64,000 bases of DNA from Ctena decussata (lineage: Eukaryota; Mollusca; Bivalvia; Lucinida; Lucinidae), in NCBI GenBank assembly GCA_963989385.1, contig OZ022512.1, forward strand, positions 24,015,899-24,079,898, given 5' to 3'. Shown piece by piece: positions 11,256-23,189 of this stretch; within the stretch, counting starts at the first letter, position 1; every line of letters begins with the position of its first letter. A program made the translations under genes and the position numbers. The notes below the pieces were generated by a model. That model was not told the origin of the DNA. It saw nothing but the letters and a program-made list of their open reading frames with translations, and did no database searches.

Positions 11256-12513
11256 TGCAAGTCTCCTTTAAACTTCTGGCAATGAAATAACTGAATTAAT
11301 ACCATATTCAAAAGTTGCAGTTTTATTTACAAAGTGAAAATAAAATATCAGTGGTTACAAACAGTACAAGCAATTCAGTTTGTCATTTACTCTCTTTATT
11401 AGTAGAAACAACAACTGGCCAGCTACATTTTGCAACTCGATTCAAATCTCTGCAGACTATAGTTTTACTAAATTTGGGGGCAGAGCTAGGTTATTTTCTT
11501 TTACTTATTTTTCTTGCAAGAATGTTATTTTCATTCCCCTTTTTGGGCCAATTTATTTTTGTTCCTCCTCCTACACACACCCCCCAAACCCCCTTTACAC
11601 ACACACCAACAAGATCAAATGACAAATGGATGTCGACCCCTAAAATACAAATTATTGACTTAAATCTTAGTTCCCTCAATGTTCCATTTTTAGTAAATAA
11701 CATGTATGGATATTGACTATGCAGCAATTTATGAACTTAGGTACCTGACGAAATGACGTTTTTTTCTTATCTGACTCGGTACTATCTCTACAAAAATAGG
11801 TAAACAACCTGTACCTTTTAGACAGACCGCCGTAAAATAGACCTTATGGGTGTATATGAAGGAGTCATCGCAAACTGTGTCCTCACAGATGGTATTTTTC
11901 TAATTTCAATTTCTTCTCAATGTATTGTTGTTTCCTACCACTGTTATTGGTTTCCAATTAGAGTTTTTCAAGGGAGGTAATTGACATCCAGGAAATTTCC
12001 AAATTCTGCCTTCATATGGCTACCTTGTAGGCAGGCAGTGTAAAAATGCTAGCCAATTTTATTTCAGATTTAAATATAATAATATTTTGCCATTCTTAAT
12101 TTTCGGTCAGTATGTCATGCACCAGTTGGGTTTGACTACAGCAGAGCATTGATTTTACACCCTATTACCATTTTTCCAAACACAAAATTGGTTTTCAGAC
12201 GCAATAAATCTTATATACCTGTTGCAAATATGAGAACTTTTGTAGTATTACAATTACTTGACCTCTTCCCTGGATGATTATCATAAAAGTTGATTGCATT
12301 AAATTATTGTGTACTTACCAGATAAATCAAACTGGACAAGGTGTCGATTTCTTGCTGTTTAACCAGTTAAAAACTTTGGCAGCCGTTGCCATGGTAACGG
12401 TAGAGATTTGGGCAGAAAAAATAAGGGGCCACACATGTCTCTATGAGGACAGTCTACTGCAGTAATATCACAAAAATCCGTGATTTAGCACATTCCATCA
12501 TTCCATTACCGAA
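11256..12513. other. Stretch with no recognisable gene
   Basis: The overlapping ORFs at 11.3-11.7 kb run through a C/A-rich low-complexity patch (11570-11610) and look like chance frames. A GTTGCCATGGTAAC palindrome near 12384 repeats the X-box motif found in the 5.9-7.3 kb units. Confidence 0.5.
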
Positions 12514-12542
12514 GCTCCATGGTTCGTGGCAGGCTCTCTTAA
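12514..12542 (-). repeat. Right 29 bp terminal inverted repeat
   Basis: It reads GCTCCATGGTTCGTGGCAGG and then CTCTCTTAA, the exact complement of 5756-5784. TTAA sits at the outer edge on both sides. Confidence 0.85.
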
Positions 12543-13143
12543 AAACATTATGTATGCTAAAAAAAGACATTTTATTGGAGTTTTCAAAAAATCGACAAGT
12601 ACAGAATCTCTGACAACAATGTGAGTGTGTGTCTGTGTTTGGCGGGTAGGGGGGAGGGGTGGCTCTATGGGAGGATTTATGGCTGTTTTTCTACCTACAA
12701 GCAAAATGATTTATATTTAGCTGATGACTAGTCTCTGTTGTCTGCTGTATTTAACCAACAGTGGATATGATGTTGTAACAGCAATTTAATCATAACCAGT
12801 GCTCTAAGTCTTTATAGTTTTTAATGTAAGCCATATATTGGTCAGAATGTTATTCCAATTTAAAAGCTAATTTGTTGGGAATGTTCAAGTCTTGACTTAA
12901 CCTGAATAAATAGGGATTATTGTGACCTGATACTGATATCAAAGTCATCAAAACCTTATCTACATTTGCACCCTTCCAACAATGAACTAGAAAAAATTGA
13001 TGAGAATCCATACTTTGGTCGCAGAGATAGGACAGAATATATTGAATTCAAAATATCAAAATTATCGAAAATTGAAAGTTTCGTTGAAAGAGAATCGTGG
13101 CTGATAACTTTGCATCAGTCTTCAGTTGGCAACGTTTAGAATA

Positions 13144-14064
13144 CGAGGGGCGTTCGAAAAGTAATGCAAATGGCCTCAATTCTTGGTAACCACCACAAAG
13201 ACAGAGCTTCTGATAGCAAAATCACATAAAGTTATGATATGTTTAGAAAACTCTGCAAACACGGTATACATTTGTTTAAATGAGGCATTTTTAACTTTAT
13301 TGATACAGGTATACCCTAAATGCACTGCAGAATTTTTCTTTAGTAGGTCGTAATTCATATATGAAGAGTCTTTGGATTCTTTTGTAACCTTTTTAACCTT
13401 TACTACTTAAACACAATGCCCAGGCAATGTTATCCTGTAAATATCGCTGGAAATCAAATTTAATCTGGGTTCCATACTGTCCCTTGAATATGAATTATCT
13501 GCATTCTGTGCAGTAGCAAAGTCTCACTTTCCATTTAAGATATTATGATTTTGTACTGAAAACAAGTTGGTTAGCATTTATAATCTTGTTGGCAAGAGCA
13601 TTTACATGGTTCAACGAAAACTTGTCAATAAATTCAAATTAATGCAAAAAGAGAAGCCTCTACAATCTTTAAAAATGACGTTGACGCCAATTTCAATAAC
13701 GTCATAAGAACTGTGCATTACTTTGCAAGGAATTAATTGATAACAGTTGCCACCCTTTTAACTTTTGTATGAATAGTGTTGGCAACAATGGATAACCGTT
13801 CATACAGATTAATTTTATATTTACAACTGTATTTGACTTCAATACCTAACCCTGAAATGATTTTACATTTGATTTAAGCCCAGTGGTATGACTGAAGCCT
13901 AATAAAATGCGTTGTAAGTCAAAAGGGAAACATGTATTTGTATAGTGTTTGGTATCATTGTAACCACAAAATGTAGTGCTTTCAGCACATTTATAGCATT
14001 TGTACCCAGTATGCCCCTAAACAAAGTTATGAGGCCATTTGCATTACTTTTCGAACGCCCCTCG
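13144..14064. mobile_element. Mariner-like non-autonomous element with perfect 35 bp TIRs
   Basis: The left end CGAGGGGCGTTCGAAAAGTA continues for 35 bp and is repeated exactly in complement at 14030-14064. TA dinucleotides flank both sides (13142-13143 and 14065-14066), the duplication expected of Tc1/mariner elements. The tip resembles mariner termini of the CGAGGG...GTTCGAAAAGT type. The element is 921 bp, shorter than the ~1.3 kb autonomous form. The ORFs inside show no DDD/DDE catalytic or helix-turn-helix signature that I can recognise, so it probably moves in trans. Perfect TIRs suggest fairly recent insertion. Confidence 0.88.
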
Positions 14065-14066
14065 TA

Positions 14067-15450
14067 CTTTGCAATCAGAAACCAGGACAATATTGAGTTT
14101 GGCTGATACTGGTGCTGGGAGTTGGGATCAGTATAAGGCATGCCATCACTGATAATGTTCAGGCTGGGTCAGACCAGGTCTTATTTTGTTATGTTTCTTC
14201 GGCATGTTTCTTGCTTCCAGTGGTAAAATCCACTTGCTAAGGGCTTACTTGTTCGGATATTGTTTGTTCTGCAATTATCACTAATGTGCCGTTTTAATTT
14301 ACTCTGTAAATCTGTTGGCATTATATTTTTTTTCTTGGCTGAGTATATATAATGCGTACGGCATTACTATTTTTTTGACATTTACAAGAAACAATTTCAA
14401 CAAGTTATCGCGCACACAAGTCCATTTTTTATCAATTCTGTTTTTTAGTACGATTGTAAAAGTGGCTGCATTTTGTAGTTTGCTAATCGGCTTTTGATAT
14501 TATGAGTAGAATTATGCATTACATGCAATTTGTCTATTACTTTCTCAAAAAAGAAAAGATTATCAGTTTTCACCGTCATTCACAGAAACGCATTAGATCT
14601 GATTCAGCTTTTAAGGAAACTCTCGATCGATTTGATAATATCCGATGAAGATTGACGGACATGTTTGTAGACGTCGATAATGACAACATTGGGATCAAAT
14701 ATCAGCAGCAAAAATTAAGCGAACTGACAGAATAATGGACGATAACCAATTTCTTTTAAATTCATTATTTTAAGCGGATAGTCCCGATTCTTCTATCATA
14801 TGTAAAAATGATTATAGCAAATTCGTTCTCATTTATCTAGCTGATAAAACATAACGTCGCGCAAGGATGTTCGGAAAAATATTCTAGATACAGGATCTTA
14901 CACGAGTGGTCATGGATGGATCTGCTACGACATATCGTTCTGTCTGATGTTTGATCAGTTGGGAAAATATATAACTAATAAGAAATTTCTTTCAGTATAC
15001 TGAGGTACATCAGACCCAAATGCATTTTCAAACTGTGCTAGAAATTAACCATTACACTTTTTGTTTCATAAACAAGTTGCTCCTTTTTGGAATTTTTACT
15101 TTTTGGACACAATGTCAATGTTGTGTTATGTTTTCAGACTTTTGTCCATAAAAATTATTTCGTTCATCTATTATTTGAGTCGCAAGTTTCATGTTCAGTT
15201 AATAGCTGAATGACATCTAGTTTGAGATATAGCTGTTCCTTTGGTTTTCTATGTGTGCTTTTCGTATACTGCTGTCAGTTTACGTAATACATCTTTCCAT
15301 TTTGTTTTTTTAGAGTGGGATATGGATCTGATTTTATCAGTTCGTGATCATTGATTATCTTGTTACCTTTTATACCATACAATAAACCACCACCTGAAGG
15401 AAATTATACCATTTTCTGACAAATTTAAAATTTATGCATGACTATATAGA
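14067..15450. other. Stretch with no recognisable gene or element
   Basis: This is AT-rich sequence with isolated short ORFs. No repeat shared with the rest of the window and no coding motif was found. Confidence 0.5.
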
Positions 15451-15534
15451 CGCTACAATGCACCAGCAAAGGTGTCTTAAATACAGCTGGGCTTCTGACA
15501 GTTGTAACGCAAATTTACCTATTAAACTGATGAA

Positions 15535-17771
15535 AACAAGAGGACCATTGGTCCTGTAGCTCACCTGAGTCCATTCAGCCTCAGTACTCTAGGGTACGTT
15601 ACTCTAACGCTATCGATCAATTGGTTCTGGAGAAGAAGATGTTTAAAGGTTTTTACCATATATGAGCACGGAGGCCATGTTGGTCATGTGTCCTGGACAG
15701 TTGAACAAATTTTCATCCCCTCAACCCCTGGAGGTTCTATGAAATTTGGTTTCAAAATTGGCCCAGTGGCTTTTGAGGAGATTTTTTGGTATTTTTAAAA
15801 TGAGAGAGTTCTGGGTCAAAAGTCAAAGAATGATCTTGACCTCTGTACTCTTTAATCGTCATGAACTCGTTAAGATGACTGTAGATACCAATTTGTAGCC
15901 TGAATCTCCAAAACTTCCCATGTCATCTTATGTTCGAGCATTTTCCCATATTTGACCTTGCCGTAAAATGGTCAAGGTTAACCCAAGGTCATAATTTGAA
16001 CAATCTTGATAATACTCGAGTACTCAATGATACATACCAAGTTTCAAGACCATTGGTCAATTGAGAAAAGGATTTTAGGGTGTTCAACATATATGTGTGA
16101 GGCGGCCGTGTTGGTCATGTGACCTGGATCGTTTGAACAAATCCTCATTCATCAACCTCTCAACCCCTGGAGGCTCTATATGAAATTTGGTTTCAATTTG
16201 CCTACTGGTTTTTAGGAGACTGTTTGAAATAATCAAAATATGAAAGTTTGGGGTCAAAGGTTAAAGAAAGACCTTGACCTCTTGTACTCACAAATCTTCA
16301 TGTGCTCATTAAGATGACTGCATATACCAATTTTTAAGCCTAAATCTTTAAAACTTTCCATGAAATCTAAGGTTCGAGCATTTTTCATTATTTGACCTTG
16401 CTGTAAAAAGGTCAAGGTCAGCCCAAGGTCATAATTTGAACAATCTTGATAGTACTTGCGAACTCAATGCTACATACCAAGTTTCAAGGCCATCGGTCAA
16501 TTGCTTCTGGAGGAGAAGATTTTTAAAGGTTTTTACCATATATGGGGTCCGCGGCCATGTTGGTCATGTGACCTGGACCGTTTGAACAAATTTTCATTCC
16601 CTCAACCCCTGGAGGCTTTATATGAAATTTGGTTACAATTGGCCCAGTGGCTTTTGAGGAGATTGTTTGATATTGTCAAAATATGAGATATCTGGGTCAA
16701 AGGTCATTGAGTGACCTTGAACTACAATGCACCAGCAAAGATGTCTTAAACCTACAAACCGATTTCTACATCCTGTCCCAAACACGAAATGCGAAGAGAA
16801 ATACTCACAAATCTTCATGTACTCATGTACAAATCTTCATGTACTCATTAAGATGATTGTATATGCCAATTTGTATGCCTAAATCTTTAAAACTTTCCAT
16901 GAAATCTTATGTTCTAGCATTTTTCCATATTTGACCTTCCCATAACAAAGGTCAAGGGCAACCCAAGGTCATAATCTGAATAATCTTTATAGTACTTGAG
17001 TTCCAAAAGCTACATACCAAGTTTCAAGACCATGGCTCTATTGGTTCTAGAGACGAAGATTTTTAAAGGGTTTTACCATATATGGGCGTGGCGGCCATGT
17101 TGGTCATGTGACCTGGACTGTATGAATAAATTTTCATTCCCTCAACTCCTGAAGGCTCAATATGAAATTTGGTTTCAATTGGCCCAGCGGCTTTTTAGGA
17201 GATTGTTTGGAATTGTCAAAATACAATAGTTCTGGGTCAAAGGTCAAGTAATGACCTTGACCTCTTGTACTCATAAATCTTCATGTACTCATTAATATGA
17301 CTGTAATTACCAATTATTAGGCCAAAATTTTCAACAGTGTCCAAGAAATCTTATGTTCTAGCATATTGCCATATGAAAGCACATGCAAGCAAAGTTGACC
17401 TTACCGTAAAAAAGGTCAAGCTCAACCCAAGGTCAAAATTTTAACAATCTTGGTAGTACTCTCGCACCCAGTGTTACATACCAAGTTTCAATGCTACATA
17501 CCAAGTTTCAAGGCCATCGGCCTATTGGTTCTGGAGAAGAAGATTTTTAAGGTTTTTACTATATATGGGCATGGCGGCCATGTTGGTCATGTGACCAGGA
17601 CCGTTTGAACAATTTTTCGTTCCTAAGACCCCAGGAGGCCACATATAAAATTTGGTTACAATTGGCCCAGGGGTTTCAGATGAGAAGTCTTTTGAAATCG
17701 TTGACGGACGGACGGACGACGGAGCCTTCCTATCCTATAAGCTTCCCCGAAGCCGCTGGCTCAGGTGAGCT
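15535..17771 (+). mobile_element. Pearl-like, Helitron-like array element P1
   Basis: The 5' end has AACAAG, a hairpin AGGACC-ATT-GGTCCT and then AGCTCACCTGAG. The 3' end has TTGACGGACGGACGGACGAC, a GCC...GGC stem and CTCAGGTGAGCTT, so the two tips are inverted. Inside are five diverged units of about 440-530 bp. Each has a CAAGTTTCAAGACCAT block, a CGGCCATGTTGGTCATGTG block and one or more TGACCTTGACCT motifs. Bivalve 'pearl' elements are known with tandem cores and an ACGG-type microsatellite, and such elements are often grouped with Helitron-derived non-autonomous families. Assignment here is by architecture only. Confidence 0.75.
16729..16804 (+). repeat. Chimeric insert matching both flanks of P1
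   Basis: This segment interrupts the third array unit. Its first part, ACAATGCACCAGCAAAG to TGTCTTAAA, matches 15453-15481 left of P1. Its second part, CCTACAAACCGATTTCTACA to GCGAAGAGAAATAC, matches 18966-19022 to the right. The two parts meet at a short AAA overlap. Confidence 0.7.
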
Positions 17772-18417
17772 TATTAATTTTCGTCAAACCTGTCCTTGTT
17801 ATTCGTTGCACTTAATTCCGCACACTTGGTGTAAGATATCAGTTCGGAAACAGATTTATGAGGCATGCTTCTCCTACTTGTCGCAAGAATCAATTTTCTA
17901 CGTTTTTCATCATACAGATTATGAAAGTAACACAAACTGAAGCAAAGGGCAAACAATAGTCTACAGTTTTTTAATCTTTTAATCTGAACAGTAATTGAGG
18001 TAATTTGACCGTATATATCAAAAACAAAGCTTAATGCCATCTCATTTCAATTAATGTTACTACTGTAGCGTATAAATCAACTTAAGCATATGCACAATTA
18101 TTATGCAATAAAAATCTAAAAATGGGCAAATTTAGAAAGACCAACACATATCCCCGTTCGGAACTCAATTATAGTTTCTTGCAGACAAGATACGTTGTCA
18201 ACGCTACTTTCATCGCTATATAATACGATAGTTTCATTTATTAATATCAAAGTATTCTAAACATACTTTCCTTCAATATCGGCCATAATCTCCCAAATTT
18301 GGACAGTTGTATCAGAATTGTCAGAAACATTTTTCTAAATTTATTCTTAAGATAATACCAAGGTAGGCGAATCCTCCTTTTGCAAACTACAGGAACACTA
18401 AACATACTAAACAACAG

Positions 18418-18640
18418 GGGCCGTATTTATAAAACGACTTAAGTGGTCGCTATGCTGTTGCTTAGGCTAATTTTCTATGCAGGAGATTTCCTACAACTAT
18501 GAAATTTGCTCTGAATGAACAGTCTTTTTTCAGACTGTTCCTCCACAGCAAATTTCATAGTTGTAGGAAATCTCCTTTATACAAATTCAGCCTTAACAAC
18601 AGCATAGCAACCACTTAAATCGTTTTATAAATACGGCCCC
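18418..18640. mobile_element. Fold-back MITE, 223 bp near-complete palindrome
   Basis: It begins GGGGCCGTATTTATAAAACG and ends CGTTTTATAAATACGGCCCC, which are exact complements. The arms continue almost to the centre, where ACAGTCT-TTTTTC-AGACTGT forms the tip. There is no coding capacity. Such palindromes are typical of MITEs, and the transcript would fold into one long hairpin. Confidence 0.88.
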
Positions 18641-18965
18641 AGGAAGCTACTCTAATAAACATATAAACAACATATAGTTAGTGTGCCATACAGAAGTCTG
18701 TTCAATATGATCCCTAAGTGTCGTAGTTCGAGTGTTAAGGATTTATCCTGAGATAAGAGGAGATCTTTGAATCCAGGCTCATTAACTACATTGGTATCAT
18801 TTATAGATAACAGAATTCCTGTATAGTAATCAAGATGCATGAATTTAGCTGCTCTGTACCACAATGCACATAATCTATTTCATTTAGTTCCCCCAGTACA
18901 TGAAGGCAAATATTTCCCTGGTAAAATGATCTACATTGGAAAGTAGATGACAGCGCAATGAACAG

Positions 18966-19022
18966 AAACCTACAAAACCGATTGCTACATCCTGCCCCAA
19001 ACACGAAATGCGAAGAGAAATA
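18966..19022 (+). repeat. Segment duplicated inside P1
   Basis: CCTACAAAACCGATTGCTAC through ACACGAAATGCGAAGAGAAA is about 93% like 16751-16804 by eye. It marks the right-hand half of the chimeric insert. Confidence 0.7.
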
Positions 19023-20635
19023 CAAAGACGGCACACTGTATAAAACATGACAAGCAAAAAGCCAAGCGGTCATTTCTTTCCCAGCAGATGGTCGCAAGAT
19101 TATCCAAAATACTGTTCAAAAGGTCGAAGATTCATAGAAAGAAATAACTCCGACAGACACTGAATCTAATAATAAAGTACAACAGAAGGACCGCCTTGAA
19201 GCGGCCAGTAAATAAATACTATATGCGTGGGTTGGCGACAATAAGTGAGGAGGGGTAGTGGGGAGGAGCTGGCACTGGGGCGGGGTGGAATCGTAAGCCT
19301 CGTCCTGGTTGCTCTTTCGGCTCATAAACAAGGCATACACATCTATTTTTCACCTGTGTTTCATTTTAAATTAAAAAAAAAAAAAAAAAAAAAAGACAGA
19401 AAGGAAAGTTGGCAGTGTTGCTGCTAGATCCCTACAGATAAGGGGGCGTTACAACTCTATTCAAACAGTATAACTTAAAACATAAGTTACATATGTTAGG
19501 CAAGATTTGAATCTCAATGGGCAATAATATTCGCTTGGTTTCTCGTGCTGAACCAATGTCTATTCATACTAAGCGAAGAAGACGAGTATACGAGGTAAAT
19601 AGTGTACCGATGTTTGGTGTATTAGGCATTAGGCCGTGCGATAACATGTAGAAACTATTATTCTTATAAAATTAATTTAATCTGAGCAATTTAAAAGTTT
19701 TATCTTCTGTATAAATTTGAGCTTTCTGAAATACATATATGAGAAATAACCATACTACTGTTTCTGTTAGAGTAAATAAAGTAACTCAAAACCAGCTAGA
19801 CTAACTGAGCATTTCTTTCCTAAGGCACCTGAACTGACGGAATGTTAATTTTAAACTATGGATGGTTAGCCACATGGCTAGGTTAAAGGCGTATCAATAT
19901 AACTTGTGATGATAATGTGCACGAATATATACAAAATAGCTATATGTTTAAATATGGTTTCTACTTCTTCTTAATGCGATGAACTTCTACAACTGTTAAG
20001 TCAGTAGCCAAAGAAATTAAGATATTCTCGCATAAATACCGGTGTCACACGCTATCGACATGCATGTTTAAACAAACATAAAACAATTAAAACAGTATAT
20101 TAACAAGGTAATTCATGAGCTGATAATGACTTGTTTAGCATGTTTTTTTATGCAATATTCAGGATAATGGGCCATCAATTTTGAAACAAACGGCTAGTTT
20201 GCATTTGCAGTTATCGATAAAATACGATACAGATACAGAATATGGATATAATTGAAGAGTAAGCAACATCGAAGTGAAAACTTAAGTGAACATAATTTTG
20301 GCTTGTGAACTGTTCCTTAAAATTTTGAAATAATCACAATAAATTGACCATGACCTGAAACGAGAATTTTTGCTATAGAAATGCATATCCATGTAGGCTT
20401 TAGCGATGAGAAAGAACATGTGCCAAAACAGTTTCCTTGTTCTTGAAGCATTGTTGTTGAACTTATGCTATAATATCGATAAACTTGACTTTTCAATGCA
20501 TGGACAGTTGCCAGGTCCCTCAGGATCTTCGACCTCGGTTTTCGACATTTCCTCTATACCTGCATGAAAAACCGTAATTGATCCCTTATTGATATTTAAA
20601 TATTTAAATGATAGATCACTTCTAGCAGTGACTTG
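19023..20635. other. Stretch with no recognisable gene; contains poly(A) run
   Basis: A run of 22 A (19373-19394) follows CATTTTAAATT. It could be the tail of a plus-strand retroposon, but no head was recognised upstream. The rest is unremarkable AT-rich sequence. Confidence 0.45.
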
Positions 20636-20750
20636 TTGAGTAATAATTCACTGTTTGGAGGTCACTTGTAAAGTCGATCATATCACGAGCGTGAAGCGCG
20701 AGTAATATATCTACTTACAACTGACCGACAAACAGTGAATTATTACTCAA
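20636..20750. mobile_element. Short palindromic MITE, 115 bp
   Basis: TTGAGTAATAATTCACTGTT at the left is the complement of AACAGTGAATTATTACTCAA at the right. The inner arms ACTTGTAA and TTACAACT continue the pairing. A third partial terminus, AACAGTGAATTGTTGCAG, lies near 21003, so the true element may extend to about 21.02 kb. Confidence 0.78.
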
Positions 20751-20924
20751 TAATTCAATGCTACAGCTAAACTATTTCGATTCTTACACTCAAAAACGCC
20801 GAAAAACTATTATTTTCATTCAAACTCTCCCAACCTTCCTGCCAGCACGATCAATATTCTAAACTGTATCTAAGACAAAGGTACATTTTTATGGCGATTC
20901 TAAAAAGAAAAAAAGAGACGTTAC

Positions 20925-20990
20925 AGCGTCTAACGTGTCAAAACGTCACAAAATTACGTCAGAAATTGCAATGACGTCAGCAATTAGACT
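20925..20990. promoter_or_regulatory. Cluster of CRE/ATF-like ACGTCA sites
   Basis: CGTCACAAAATTACGTCAG and GCAATGACGTCAGCAATT place three CRE-like motifs within 60 bp, one of them the full TGACGTCA palindrome. Similar clusters occur near 49.64 and 57.45 kb. The cluster sits beside a MITE terminus, so it may belong to a repeat rather than a host promoter. Confidence 0.35.
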
Positions 20991-21010
20991 CACGCGCTCC
21001 GAAACAGTGA

Positions 21011-22320
21011 ATTGTTGCAGAATAAAATACAGTTACTTTCCATTGCTTCTATAGGCGCACTGTGTTAGAATATTCTGTATTACATGTATTTATTTTCCAG
21101 GTGTTTTCTTGCACTGGAAAATGAAGTTCTTGATCGTTTAAATAAATCCATGAGCTGCCCATGGAATGCCTAAGAAATGAAATTAAAGCCTGGAATATCG
21201 GGTAGGTGTTTATGACAGTCAAATGTGTGTGTGTAAGGGGTGTGTTGGGGGGGGGGGGGAGGGGGAAGGTGGGACTATACAAACCTCAGATTTATAGACC
21301 AGTTTCGCTTGTGTTAAAAGAGACACAGTATGAAAATCCATAGATGCAGTTCAGCTCAATATACACGTGTATACATATCTGGTTTGTAAAAGTTTCGTTT
21401 AGCGGATACAGATTTTGCGTTTGATCCCCTATTGATTTATACTAAATAATGAAACTAAGTTGTCACTCAATATACATGTTTGTGGTCTTGTTGGATAAAT
21501 ACAAAATATTATGACGATAGTTATAATAATAATGATAGTAAGGAAATTATAATACGAGGATATACTTTTGCCGGAGAGTAAGAAAAATCTAGCTTATAAA
21601 ATCCACAAGGCTATACCCAGATATCGTTTTTACAACGCAACACCAAAGTAGTATAAAGTTCTTAAAATATATTGTAGAAACTTATTAAGTGAAGAACGTT
21701 CTTGTAGTGGCAAACGTATTTATCTATAAAATAAATAACAATGTCTGTATCTGTACTACCCATCCTACTGAAATAATATGACTGGTTATTGGAATTTTCT
21801 GATACTAAAAGTAAAATATGACAGTGCAATAAAACAAAGTCACCAGACCCGACATTATCGACATAAGTATCGAGAAAATGTTCCAAACTTTCAAGATTAT
21901 GATGAAACATTTTCGAATATAAATTGTCTACGTTTCATTGACAGGAATAAAACTCAGTACATGTTATCTCGACATTACCAGCTGAAGGTTTGAGGGCTGG
22001 ATTTGGATTTTGATTGTTTCAGTTCCTGGTCTTTGCATACTTTTTACCTTTGAAATGAATACTATGCATATTTCTTTTAATGATTTTGCAGTATAACAAT
22101 TTTGTCTTGTTTGCAAATTAAAATGATTTAGGCTAGTGCATTATAGGTTAATGTCGTATTCAGCTGAGCTCTGTTATTTGTACCGAAACGAAAACGTTTT
22201 TCTTTATTATTTTAATACCAATTTATATTCTATTTCAAACTAAGTTTAAATGAGATACATAGAAGTAAAAAGAAATACAAAAATAAAAATGAAATACTAC
22301 TACCAATACTAAAAAAAATA
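21011..22320. other. Stretch without gene; carries a 75 bp tail of repeat X
   Basis: GGTTTGAGGGCTGGATTTGG to TTGCATACTTTTTACCTTTG at 21985-22060 is nearly identical to the end of repeat X at 31.66-31.73 kb and, in complement, at 50.30-50.38 kb. A poly(G) run lies at 21246-21259. Nothing else is recognised. Confidence 0.55.
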
Positions 22321-22553
22321 TTCTAACATGACGTTAACGTTTTCTCTTCTAACGCATGGGAAGGCGTGTCGTGTGAAAATGTCAGATAATTCATGCTGCT
22401 ATGGACGAGACGTGCTTATTTTGCGCCTTGATGACGTCGAATGTAAATAAATGCTTCTGTAGACGTCCGGCTCAAAAATTGTTCTTTAGAAAAATGTTGT
22501 AATATACCTGCAGTTTTATTTAGTATAATTTTAGAATCAAAATAATTTTCCTT

Positions 22554-22900
22554 ACCCGTGAATTATCACTGATTTACACGTGTTGTCGGGCAAATACGAA
22601 TATAAATTCACTATTCCTTGCCCTTGAATTACCGCTGATTAGCACTTGTGTTGTCGGGCAGATACGAACATTAATTCACTTCGGCTTCACCATCCTAAAT
22701 TATCATTTCGTCATCTGCTCCCCAACAACATGAATTCACGGGTAAGAAAAAAGTACTTCTTGATGATAATCAAGAAATATTTTTTCCTTTCCCGTGAATT
22801 ATCGCAGATTAACACATGTTGCTGGAGGGCAGATCACGAAATATTAATATTCGTATCTGCCCGACAACACATGTGTTAATCTGCGATAACTTACCGGCAA
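22554..22900. repeat. Internal ~70 bp tandem units with a long hairpin
   Basis: CCCGTGAATTATCACTGATT, then a GTTGTCGGGC block, then an AATACGAATATAAATTCAC block recur at about 22554, 22620 and 22793. The last copy is followed by its own complement: ATCGCAGATTAACACATGTT faces AACACATGTGTTAATCTGCG around a TTAATATT-containing centre. The arms are about 45 bp. Confidence 0.75.
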
Positions 22901-22944
22901 TGAAAAATTATTTCGATTGTAACATTTGTGGTGTTATCGTTTAA

Positions 22945-23189
22945 CATCCACGGTAAACAGCTATGGTCATGTCGGGACGGCCAGTTAACCTAACCAAACT
23001 ACTCCTAGGCAGGCGTAGACATCCTAAGCGGTCAACCAGTACTACGTGCCCTTACTTTCACCAGTAACTGACAATGTCCTTCATGAATCAGCGGAACGAG
23101 AAATGAAAGTAAGTGGCTGGACCGGGTATCGAACCCAGGACCTCTGGATTATAAGGTAGACGCCCTACCGAATGCGCTACGCGGCCCCG
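22945..23189 (-). mobile_element. tRNA-derived SINE, family S2
   Basis: On the minus strand the head has GCGTAGCGCATTCGGTAGGG (A-box region) and GGGTTCGATACCCGG (B box with T-loop). The body CACTTACTTTCATTTCTCG leads to CATTGTCAGTTACTGG. The acceptor ends do not pair, so it is not a functional tRNA gene. A shorter relative with the same body order lies at 46.45-46.59 kb. Confidence 0.78.

Larger units (their letters stand above)
5756..12542. mobile_element. 6.8 kb block bounded by a 29 bp perfect inverted repeat with TTAA ends
   Basis: The left boundary at 5756-5784 begins TTAAGAGAGCCTGCC. The right boundary at 12514-12542 ends GGCAGGCTCTCTTAA and is its exact complement over 29 bp. If TTAA is the duplicated target, the layout matches elements that insert at TTAA, such as the piggyBac superfamily, but no transposase ORF is visible and the terminal GAGAGCC is not a typical piggyBac tip. 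The interior is a mosaic of X-box repeats, hairpin MITEs and a SINE. It may be a composite non-autonomous element or two solo copies of a short repeat in opposite orientation. Confidence 0.5.

Noticed and set aside
11315..11727. Three overlapping ORFs of 78-133 codons
   Set aside because: They run through a C/A-rich low-complexity patch and overlap one another on both strands.
13176..14141. Transposase remnant inside the mariner-like element
   Set aside because: The frames show no DDD/DDE spacing or helix-turn-helix residues that I can identify.
23110..23189. Genuine tRNA gene on the minus strand
   Set aside because: A and B boxes are present but the acceptor stem does not pair, and the sequence continues into a SINE body shared with 46.45 kb.
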